From an uncultured Clostridia bacterium (lineage in GTDB: Bacteria; Bacillota; Clostridia; Monoglobales; Monoglobaceae), in NCBI GenBank assembly GCA_910580105.1, contig CAJTWN010000016.1:1-30902 (forward strand): 30,902 nucleotides of DNA, written 5' to 3'. Positions 24,675 through 30,902 of the stretch are shown here, one piece after another. Below the pieces are notes generated by a model. It did no database searches. It was not told where the DNA came from and saw only the letters and a program-made list of their open reading frames with translations. Positions within the stretch are counted from its first letter, which is position 1, and each line of letters starts with the position of its first letter. The position numbers were made by a program, and so were the translations under genes.

Positions 24675-26129
24675 TCACACCATCGAAACGTCCAGCAGCT
24701 TGTGTACAATCTCCCTTTCGTCAAAAACAATCGTTCTGTCTGCAAGGACCTGATACGTTTCATGGCCTTTTCCTGCAAGTAATATTATATCATCTTTCTG
24801 TGCATGGTCAAGGGCATATTCAATTGCTTCAAAGCGGTTTGGCACCACTGCATATGCGCCGCCGCCCTCTTTTACACCTGCCAGAATATCTTCAATAATT
24901 GCATCCGGATTCTCATTGCGCGGATTGTCACTGGTTACCACACAAAAATCCGAGAGCTCCGATGCGATTTTTCCCATTTTAGGCCGCTTCCCTGCATCCC
25001 GGTTTCCGCCGCAGCCGAACACAGTTACCACCCGTCCCTTTGCAAAACCGCGAATGGTACGGATAACATTATACAATCCGTCCGGCGTATGGGCATAATC
25101 TATGATAACTGTGAAATCCCGTCCGGTTTCCACAACCTCCACGCGCCCTTTCACACCTTTCGCATCCTTCAGGTGGGAAAGTATCTGCTGAATTTCCATG
25201 CCTGCCTGCAAAAGACAAGCAATCGCAGTAAGCGCGTTATAAACCGAAAATTTCCCCGGTATTCCAAGAGACACCGGATATTTCTTCCCCTGATACGCAA
25301 GTGCAAACTGCACGCCATTGCGCATCAGCTGCGGATTGACAGCCTGCAAATCGCAGGGCTTTTCAATTCCATAGGTCATCATCTGTCCGCAGGTGTTGTG
25401 GGCGAGCAGATACTCCGATGCCGGGTCATCTGCATTCACACTTCCCACCTTTGCAATACGAAACAGAACACTTTTTGCCTGCAAATAATTTTCTAATGTT
25501 TTATGAAAATCCAAGTGATCCTGGGTTAAGTTTGTAAAAGATACCACATCAAAGATACAGGCCGTTACGCGGTCAAGGGCCAAAGCGTGGGACGACACTT
25601 CCATCACAACATACGCGGCGCCCGCCTCTGCCATTTTCTTAAACAGCTGCATCAGCTCCAGCGCATCCGGTGTTGTATGCTTCGAGGGAATAATCTCTTG
25701 ACCAACCATATTCTGATTGGTTCCAATCAGCCCCACTTTATGTCCTTCTGCTTCCAGAACCGCTTTTACCAGATAGGTTGTGGTGGTCTTTCCGTTGGTT
25801 CCCGTAATCCCAATTAATTTAAACTGCCGATAGGGATACCCATAATAAACCGCAGCCAGCTTAGCCATTGCTGCCCTGGAATTTTCCACAACTACACAGG
25901 TCACGCCAAGGTCACTCATATCACGTTCTGCAACAATGACAGAAGCGCCCGCTTCAACCGCCTTCGGCGCAAATTTATGACCGTCCGTTTCAAAACCGGA
26001 AATGCAGATAAACAGATTCCCCGGCTTTACCTTGCGCGAATCAAATGCAATTCCTGTAACAGCCATTTGGGTCGAGCCCTTAATTTCCCTTATATTATCG
26101 ACATCCTTTAACAAATCTGCAAGGATCAT
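24675..26129 (-). CDS. murE: UDP-N-acetylmuramoyl-tripeptide synthetase MurE (DNPR type)
   Basis: This 484-aa Mur ligase adds the third residue of the stem peptide. The N-terminal FDSRKVKPGNLFICISGFETDGHKF (about 29-53), P-loop GITGTNGKTTTTYL (about 107-120), TTPDALEL and MEVSSHALALDRV (about 176-188) are clear MurE motifs. At 401-404 the sequence reads DNPR, followed by NENP. In this family that form goes with meso-diaminopimelate, whereas lysine-adding enzymes differ at the Arg. The wall peptide is therefore predicted to carry meso-A2pm. The ATG at 26129 has GGGGG 7 bases upstream, and the gene is 15 bases from the PBP gene before it. Confidence 0.96.
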   Translation of the reverse strand: MILADLLKDVDNIREIKGSTQMAVTGIAFDSRKVKPGNLFICISGFETDGHKFAPKAVEAGASVIVAERDMSDLGVTCVVVENSRAAMAKLAAVYYGYPYRQFKLIGITGTNGKTTTTYLVKAVLEAEGHKVGLIGTNQNMVGQEIIPSKHTTPDALELMQLFKKMAEAGAAYVVMEVSSHALALDRVTACIFDVVSFTNLTQDHLDFHKTLENYLQAKSVLFRIAKVGSVNADDPASEYLLAHNTCGQMMTYGIEKPCDLQAVNPQLMRNGVQFALAYQGKKYPVSLGIPGKFSVYNALTAIACLLQAGMEIQQILSHLKDAKGVKGRVEVVETGRDFTVIIDYAHTPDGLYNVIRTIRGFAKGRVVTVFGCGGNRDAGKRPKMGKIASELSDFCVVTSDNPRNENPDAIIEDILAGVKEGGGAYAVVPNRFEAIEYALDHAQKDDIILLAGKGHETYQVLADRTIVFDEREIVHKLLDVSMV

Positions 26130-26144
26130 GGTTTTTCCCCCTTT

Positions 26145-28385
26145 TTAGTCTGAAGCATTCTCATATTTAAAGTCCACTGTAACCACAGTTCCGGGTTCCA
26201 CAATCGTCCCGGCTTCCGGTGACTGGGATGCGCAGACTGCCACACCGGTGCCGGCGCTGGATACGCCTTTTATCCGGGCGTTCAACCCATCTCCAATCAA
26301 ATTCGACCGGGCCTCTGCCACTGTCAAACCGCTGACATCCGGCACCGTCACACTGCGCTGAGCCATTGCGCCTTCTGTATACCCCACAATAGAAGACCCC
26401 GATGCCGCTTTGGTATGCGCTTTTGGGATCTGATCTGTAATCATCTCCCCTTCTCCCTTCATCCGAAGGGTAAAACCGGCCTCTTTCAGAATCTTTTCAG
26501 CTTCTTCCTTTGTCTTTCCGGAAATATCCGGCACTTCTATATCCACATATTCTTTTTCATCTTCTTTATACTGTGGTTCAACCCCCAGATACTGCAAAGT
26601 ATCTTCCAGGATATTTTTCACCACCGGGGCCGCAATCATACCGCCATAATACTGTCTGCCGGGCGCCGGTTCGTCCAGAATGACCAGACAGAGAACCTGC
26701 GGATCGTCAGCAGGCGCAAATCCAATAAAAGAAGCAATATACTTTCCGTTGCCGCGGGGGATTTTTTCGGAAGTACCCGTCTTTCCCGCAATCCGATAAC
26801 CTGCAAGATAAGCATTTTTACCGCCGCCTTCAGAAACAACAGATTCCAAAATTTCACACATGGTATCACTGGTCTGCTTTGAGATCGGCTGCCGGACTTT
26901 TTCCGGCTCCTTCCGTTCAACCACCTCACCGTTAGACCCCAAAATCTCTTTAACCAGATGGGGCTTATAAAGCGTTCCGCCATTGGCCACCGCACTGACC
27001 GCGGTCACCATCTGCAGCGGTGTCACCGTAAAAGACTGTCCGAAAGAGGAGGTCGCAAGGTCAATTTCGGTAAAACTATCTTCCGGATGTCCCACACCCG
27101 GTGTTTCGCCCGGAAGTTCAATCCCCGTCTCCTGCAAAAAGCCAAAGGCCTTTATCCCATCCAAAAACCGGTCTTTTCCAATCTTCTGTCCAATTTGAAT
27201 AAATGCCGGGTTACAGGAATTCTGTACTGCATGGGCAAAATCCTGTGTCCCATGCCCGTTTCGGTTTGCACATGCAATGCTTCTGTCCGCAACCCGCATA
27301 GAGCCGCCGCAGCTGAAGGAATCATGCAGCGTACATGAACCGGACTCCAGTGCAACAGAGGCAACAATTGATTTAAACGTTGAACCCGGCTCATAGGAAT
27401 CAACCACCGATTTATTCCGGCGGACAACCTGCAATCCCTCATTCAGCTTTGTGTTGTATTCTGTTCCCGTAAGATTTTTAAGTTCATCTTCAATATTGGG
27501 AAATTTTGTTTTAATCGCATCCGTAATTTCAAAGGGTGCATTGAGGTCATAATCCGGTTTTGAGGTCATTGCCAGAATTTCACCGGTATTTACATCAATC
27601 ACAATTGCCGCCGCGCCGTTTTGGATGTCATTTGCAATACGTGCATTTTCCAAATGCTTTTCGGCAAAATGCTGAACCACTTCATCTATGGTCAGCACCA
27701 CGCTATTGCCATCCTGGGCTTCAATATAACTCTCATAGCTGTTTCCGGAATCCAGACCCGTCTTTTCTCTTGTGGAGATAACACGTCCGGGAACACCGCT
27801 TAATTTATCATCATAGATGCTCTCAATTCCCTCCAGTCCCTGATTATCGCTTCCGACAAAACCAATCAAATGAGAGGCCAGGTTATTATATGGATAATTC
27901 CGCTTAACATCTTCCACAAAATCCACACCGCCCAGCTGTTTTTCATCAATATACTGCCGCAGTGCGTCGGCCACATCTTTGTTGACCTTTTTCTTTACGT
28001 ATTCAAAACCGCTTTCCCTGTTAATTTTCTCTAAAATGGTCTTGGGGTCCATCTCCAAAATTTCGCCCATCTCTTCTGCAACAGTATCCTTGTTCAGATG
28101 CTGTTTATCAATAGAACTGCGAATATCGGACGGCGTCAAGCTGACCGTCTCCACCGACATGTTGCTTGCCAAAACCTTATGATTCCGGTCATAAATATTG
28201 CCGCGTTTCGCACTGACAGTATTATCTGTTGTCTGCTGTTCCATCGCTTTGCGCGATAATTCCTCACCGCGGGCAAGCTGCAGCCATGCTGTCCGTCCAA
28301 ACAACGCCACAAAACACAAAGAAAATAAAATAAAGACAATAAAAACCCGTTTCCGGTTTTTAAATCCACTCTGTCTATCGCCCAT
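26145..28385 (-). CDS. Class B PBP of the SpoVD/FtsI group with two PASTA repeats
   Basis: This 746-aa septal transpeptidase is anchored by one helix (about 14-32). A dimerisation domain (about 55-215; SAKRGNIYDRNHKVLASN is typical) is followed by the transpeptidase domain with S335-T-F-K, S390-C-N and K535-T-G-T. Two C-terminal PASTA repeats come last (about 618-670 and 680-741; VPDISGKTKEEAEKIL and VPDVSGLTVAEARSNL). It should work with FtsW/SpoVE encoded downstream. Only one such gene lies in the cluster, so it may be the vegetative FtsI or the sporulation SpoVD. The ATG at 28385 is used because GGAGGT, 8 bases upstream, is inside the longer frame from 28412. The 122-bp gap before it contains a hairpin repeat. 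Confidence 0.93.
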   Translation of the reverse strand: MGDRQSGFKNRKRVFIVFILFSLCFVALFGRTAWLQLARGEELSRKAMEQQTTDNTVSAKRGNIYDRNHKVLASNMSVETVSLTPSDIRSSIDKQHLNKDTVAEEMGEILEMDPKTILEKINRESGFEYVKKKVNKDVADALRQYIDEKQLGGVDFVEDVKRNYPYNNLASHLIGFVGSDNQGLEGIESIYDDKLSGVPGRVISTREKTGLDSGNSYESYIEAQDGNSVVLTIDEVVQHFAEKHLENARIANDIQNGAAAIVIDVNTGEILAMTSKPDYDLNAPFEITDAIKTKFPNIEDELKNLTGTEYNTKLNEGLQVVRRNKSVVDSYEPGSTFKSIVASVALESGSCTLHDSFSCGGSMRVADRSIACANRNGHGTQDFAHAVQNSCNPAFIQIGQKIGKDRFLDGIKAFGFLQETGIELPGETPGVGHPEDSFTEIDLATSSFGQSFTVTPLQMVTAVSAVANGGTLYKPHLVKEILGSNGEVVERKEPEKVRQPISKQTSDTMCEILESVVSEGGGKNAYLAGYRIAGKTGTSEKIPRGNGKYIASFIGFAPADDPQVLCLVILDEPAPGRQYYGGMIAAPVVKNILEDTLQYLGVEPQYKEDEKEYVDIEVPDISGKTKEEAEKILKEAGFTLRMKGEGEMITDQIPKAHTKAASGSSIVGYTEGAMAQRSVTVPDVSGLTVAEARSNLIGDGLNARIKGVSSAGTGVAVCASQSPEAGTIVEPGTVVTVDFKYENASD

Positions 28386-28393
28386 AAAAGCCA

Positions 28394-28399
28394 ACCTCC
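28394..28399 (-). promoter_or_regulatory. Ribosome binding site fixing the SpoVD/FtsI start
   Basis: A full GGAGGT lies 8 bases before the ATG at 28383-28385. It falls within the coding frame that would begin at 28412, which has no site of its own. Confidence 0.75.
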
Positions 28400-28433
28400 A
28401 TTTTTGCCGCATTCAACCTCTATAACCGACAGC

Positions 28434-28453
28434 GGACACGGCAAGCCGTGTCC
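28434..28453. repeat. Perfect hairpin repeat GGACACGGC-AA-GCCGTGTCC
   Basis: Nine-base arms (28434-28442 with 28445-28453) surround a 2-base centre. No U-tract follows on the minus strand (CGCTGTCGG), so it is not a standard terminator although it stands inside the operon between the ftsL-like and PBP genes. Similar stems recur between genes in gut Clostridia, by recollection. Confidence 0.6.
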
Positions 28454-28507
28454 CCCATCCCACCACAAACATACTACTCCCTTTGTTTGAGTATATTCAT
28501 GAATCTT

Positions 28508-29134
28508 CTATTTTAACACCTGAAATGCGTGAACCAAAGCACCGGGAGCGCCTTTTAACACAGAATCCGTCCCTCCAGCCTTTTCGTTCTCTTTTCCGGT
28601 ATCCTCTACACCGTCTCCCATCCCCATATTTATGTAAAACGTCTGTGAAGCATCCGGCTTCATCATACCAAGCTCTTCGGTTGCCTTTTCTTCTAATGCA
28701 CCAAGTTCCACCGACTGTTCGATTTTGGTCGCAATCGCCTGATTCTGTGATACAAGATTTTCATACTGCGACTGCATATTGCTGATTTTCTGATTTGCTT
28801 CCAAAATCATTGCATTGCGGTAAATCAGCGTACAGCCTACCAAAAAAACTGCGGCAATCTTCAATACCGAACCCACAAATTTCCGTTTGGATACTTTCCA
28901 AGCCGCTTTTTTCGCCGCTGCCGGCGTTTTGGGCACAGCAGCCTGCCTGCTTGTCCTTCCCGGTTCCGCCTGTCTTTGCGGCCGCCGCCGCGGCGCAGCC
29001 GGCGCCTTTGGATAAACAGGTGCGTACTCATAAGCATTTGCGCTTTTATATTCATACCGGCTGTGCGGTCTTTTGTAATCACTGTATTCCCTGGTATACG
29101 GTGTGTTTCTTCTCTCTTTTACCGGTGCGGCCAA
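28508..29134 (-). CDS. FtsL-like division protein
   Basis: This 208-aa bitopic protein is assigned by position and shape rather than by sequence motif. Its cytoplasmic part is long and basic (about 1-88), rich in Arg, Pro, Ala and Tyr. One membrane helix follows (about 91-106, VLKIAAVFLVGCTLIYR), then a short coiled coil (about 108-150, ANQKISNMQSQYENLVSQNQAIATKI) and a polar tail. That matches FtsL/FtsB (septum-formation initiator) proteins, which link DivIB to the FtsW-PBP pair. The cytoplasmic part is much longer than in Bacillus FtsL. The start is a TTG at 29134; GAGAGG is about 10 bases upstream, a slightly long spacing. It lies 15 bases after rsmH. Confidence 0.75.
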   Translation of the reverse strand: MAAPVKERRNTPYTREYSDYKRPHSRYEYKSANAYEYAPVYPKAPAAPRRRPQRQAEPGRTSRQAAVPKTPAAAKKAAWKVSKRKFVGSVLKIAAVFLVGCTLIYRNAMILEANQKISNMQSQYENLVSQNQAIATKIEQSVELGALEEKATEELGMMKPDASQTFYINMGMGDGVEDTGKENEKAGGTDSVLKGAPGALVHAFQVLK

Positions 29135-29149
29135 CCTTCTTCATCCTCT

Positions 29150-30085
29150 CTATATTTTTTCTATCACCCTGAGTTTTGCGCTGTGCGCTCTGAAATTGTC
29201 CTCTAACTCCCGCTGTTCTGCAACAATCGGCTTTCGGTTGACCAGTTTAATCTCCGGTTTCTTCCCACACACACATATAGGAAAATCCTTTGGACAGGTA
29301 CATCCGCTTGCCCGCTCTGCAAAAGCCTGTTTCACAATCCTGTCTTCCAAAGAATGAAAGGTAATTACTGCCAGACGGCCGCCCGGTTTTAACACATCCA
29401 CAAAATCCAATACCGCCGCAGATAAACCTTCCAATTCATCATTTACTTCAATTCGAATCGCCTGAAATGTACGCTTTGCAGGATGTTTGTCTCCATAGCG
29501 TTTTGCCGCAGGAAATGCTTTTTTTATCACTTCGGCAAGTTCCAGCGTCGTTTCTATCGGCTTTTCTTCCCTTACACGCACGATTTCTCTTGCTATACGG
29601 CCTGCATATCGTTCCTCACCATACTTCATGATAATTTCTGCAAGCCGCCGCTCTTCATATGTATTGACCACAAGATAGGCATCCTTTTCTGCCTCCTGGT
29701 CCATCCGCATATCCAGCCGCGCATCCTGATGATAACTGAACCCGCGTTCCGCTGTATCAAGCTGCGGAGAAGATACGCCAAGGTCTAAAATTGCACCGTC
29801 AATCTGGGCAATATTCAGTTCCTGAAGGATCTCTTTGACCTGAAAAAAATTCCGGTGAACAATCTTTTTTCTGCAAGGATAAGACGCCAGCCGTGCCGTC
29901 GCCGCTGCAATCGCAGTACAATCCCGGTCAATACCGACAAAAAGTCCGTCTTCGCCCAACCCCTTGCATAAAAGCGAAGCATGTCCGCCGCCGCCCAAAG
30001 TTCCGTCTACGTAAACGCCGCCGGGCTTTATAGCAAGCTGCCGGATACTCTCTTCCAGCAAAACTGAAATATGTGCAAATCCCAT
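29150..30085 (-). CDS. rsmH: 16S rRNA m4C1402 methyltransferase RsmH (MraW)
   Basis: This 311-aa SAM-dependent enzyme methylates N4 of C1402 in 16S rRNA, the base whose ribose is modified by RsmI, also encoded here. VYVDGTLGGGGHASLLCKGL (about 24-43) is the SAM loop, ILDLGVSSPQLDTAERGFSYHQDARLDMRMD (about 99-129) the signature region, and GGRLAVITFHSLEDRIVK (about 235-252) the C-terminal motif. The ATG at 30085 is only 3 bases after the mraZ stop and has a weak site, which suggests translational coupling. Confidence 0.97.
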   Translation of the reverse strand: MGFAHISVLLEESIRQLAIKPGGVYVDGTLGGGGHASLLCKGLGEDGLFVGIDRDCTAIAAATARLASYPCRKKIVHRNFFQVKEILQELNIAQIDGAILDLGVSSPQLDTAERGFSYHQDARLDMRMDQEAEKDAYLVVNTYEERRLAEIIMKYGEERYAGRIAREIVRVREEKPIETTLELAEVIKKAFPAAKRYGDKHPAKRTFQAIRIEVNDELEGLSAAVLDFVDVLKPGGRLAVITFHSLEDRIVKQAFAERASGCTCPKDFPICVCGKKPEIKLVNRKPIVAEQRELEDNFRAHSAKLRVIEKI

Positions 30086-30088
30086 CGC

Positions 30089-30514
30089 CTATAACCCCAG
30101 TTCTTCCATAACTTTTGCAATCTCTTCTGCATCACATTCCGGCGTATCCATATATTCGTTCCATTTCTCTTTGTTCCAGATTTCTACGCGATTTGATACG
30201 CCAATGACCACAATTTCCTTATCCAACCCCGCAAACTCCCGGATGGTTGGGGGAATAAGCGCTCTTCCCTGACTGTCTATTTCGCAATCCACTGCCCCGC
30301 TGAAAAAATAACGGTGCAGTCTTCTCCTCTGTACATTGTTATCGGATAGTAACTCTGCCTGGAATTTCTCCCATTCAGTTTTCGGGTAGATACATACACA
30401 AGCGTCAAGCCCTTTGGCCACAACAAAAGAAGCTCCGAGATCATCTCTGAACTTTGCTGGAATATTGACTCTGCCTTTGGCATCAATTGATTGATTATAT
30501 TCACCAATCAGCAT
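30089..30514 (-). CDS. mraZ: Transcriptional regulator MraZ
   Basis: This 141-aa protein has two AbrB/SpoVT-like swapped-hairpin domains. The first is MLIGEYNQSIDAKGRVNIPAKFRD (about 1-24) and the second CEIDSQGRALIPPTIREFAGL (about 75-95), each with the DxKGR/DxQGR motif. MraZ forms ring-shaped oligomers that bind tandem boxes before its own gene and regulate the dcw operon; such boxes lie 70-135 bp upstream here. The ATG at 30514 (GGGAG 8 bases upstream) gives the usual MraZ length and N-terminus. A longer frame from 30529 contains the ribosome site. Confidence 0.96.
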   Translation of the reverse strand: MLIGEYNQSIDAKGRVNIPAKFRDDLGASFVVAKGLDACVCIYPKTEWEKFQAELLSDNNVQRRRLHRYFFSGAVDCEIDSQGRALIPPTIREFAGLDKEIVVIGVSNRVEIWNKEKWNEYMDTPECDAEEIAKVMEELGL

Positions 30515-30580
30515 TCCGGCCGCTCCCATCTTGTGGTTTGTATTTTTTCAAGCATTTTACCAAAATTTATTTTACATAGA

Positions 30581-30648
30581 ACACTTTGACCATTTTGGCT
30601 CCAAATTTGCTCCATTTCAATCCACTTTGATACACTTTCTACCACTTT
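30581..30648 (-). promoter_or_regulatory. MraZ operator: phased AAAGTG(G/T) boxes
   Basis: On the minus strand AAAGTGG (30642-30648), AAAGTGT (30632-30638), AAAGTGG (30622-30628) and GAAATGG (30612-30618) follow each other at exactly 10-bp steps. Two further partial boxes, AAAATGG (30590-30596) and AAAGTGT (30581-30587), are out of that register. Another AAAGTGG lies in the opposite orientation at 30664-30670. Firmicute and mollicute MraZ is known to bind such repeats with 3-base spacers. The promoter itself is less clear: TAAAAT boxes at 30569-30574 and 30554-30559 are candidates for -10, without a good -35. Confidence 0.85.
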
Positions 30649-30786
30649 CCTTCATTCTAATACAAAGTGGACAAGAATGCAATAGGTTTTTTAAATTTTT
30701 TTTAAGAAAATTTTACAAATAATTACCTGAATCTTCCTATTCTGTTAAAATGGACACAAAATCGCATTATTGTAATCAAAACTTAA

Positions 30787-30902
30787 CAAGGCCGAGCCTT
30801 GATGCAGTGCGCGAATGTACCGAGTGGGAAAACCTTTTGCCGCATCGGCGGCGCACGGCGCATTTGCTCTGTTTTCCTGCAAAAAACCTTCGCCTTGTGC
30901 AC
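30787..30902 (-). other. GC-rich structured element cut by the window end
   Basis: Beyond the AT-rich mraZ upstream region the composition changes abruptly. A hairpin CAAGGC-CGA-GCCTTG (30787-30801) is followed on the minus strand by TTAAGTTTTG, which could end a transcript entering from outside the window. On the minus strand one frame is open from the window end to a TAA at 30783-30785 (about 39 codons, rich in Arg, Lys and Cys). It resembles no family I know and may be repeat DNA rather than a gene. From 30671 to 30786 I see only AT-rich sequence. Confidence 0.35.

Overview
The window looks like a chromosomal segment of an endospore-forming, Gram-positive-type Clostridia (Bacillota). The evidence is a Firmicutes-style division and cell-wall (dcw) cluster, a SipL-like spore-coat protein, AGGAGG-type ribosome binding sites with many TTG and GTG starts, a YabE-like G5/3D wall protein, and hairpin repeats of the kind common in gut Clostridia. 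I cannot name the genus. No rRNA, tRNA, IS element, prophage or CRISPR array was seen.

Right part (30.5 kb down to 15.7 kb, minus strand): mraZ, rsmH, an ftsL-like gene, a SpoVD/FtsI-type PBP with two PASTA repeats, murE, murF, mraY, ftsW/spoVE, murG, murA, divIB/ftsQ, a leader of about 320 bp, then ftsZ. Together these make the lipid-linked peptidoglycan precursor and the septal synthase and ring. murD, murC, murB and ftsA are absent from the places they often occupy. Upstream of mraZ is a 10-bp-phased array of AAAGTG(G/T) boxes, the expected MraZ autoregulatory site. DivIB carries a large acidic Pro/Thr-rich insert and a charged tail.

Middle part (15.5 kb to 9.4 kb): a plus-strand SipL-like DUF3794+LysM protein; a divergent minus-strand class B PBP with a MecA-type N-terminal domain; a single-polypeptide fusion of an MNT nucleotidyltransferase and a HEPN domain, carrying the exact MntA (GSX10DXD) and HepT (RX4HXY) motifs under its own strong promoter; and a plus-strand pair, a tRNA1(Val) m6A methyltransferase (trmN/yfiC type) and rsmI. 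rsmI and the fusion gene converge on one bidirectional terminator.

Left part (9.4 kb to 0.1 kb): a divergent AraC regulator and EamA/DMT transporter, a GC-rich hairpin cluster, a cytoplasmic GH39-like glycosidase, a secreted G5/3D wall enzyme and a large secreted PL8 polysaccharide lyase. The AraC, transporter, GH39 and PL8 genes may form a loose carbohydrate-use locus, although the G5/3D housekeeping-type gene lies between GH39 and PL8 and the genes have separate promoters.

Most of the window is conserved core biology. The items most worth a second look are the MNT-HEPN fusion, the DivIB insert, the ftsZ leader with its AT-rich perfect inverted repeat, three 11-bp-phased TGTTACA-like heptamers near 5.6 kb, and the repeat-like structured intergenic blocks.
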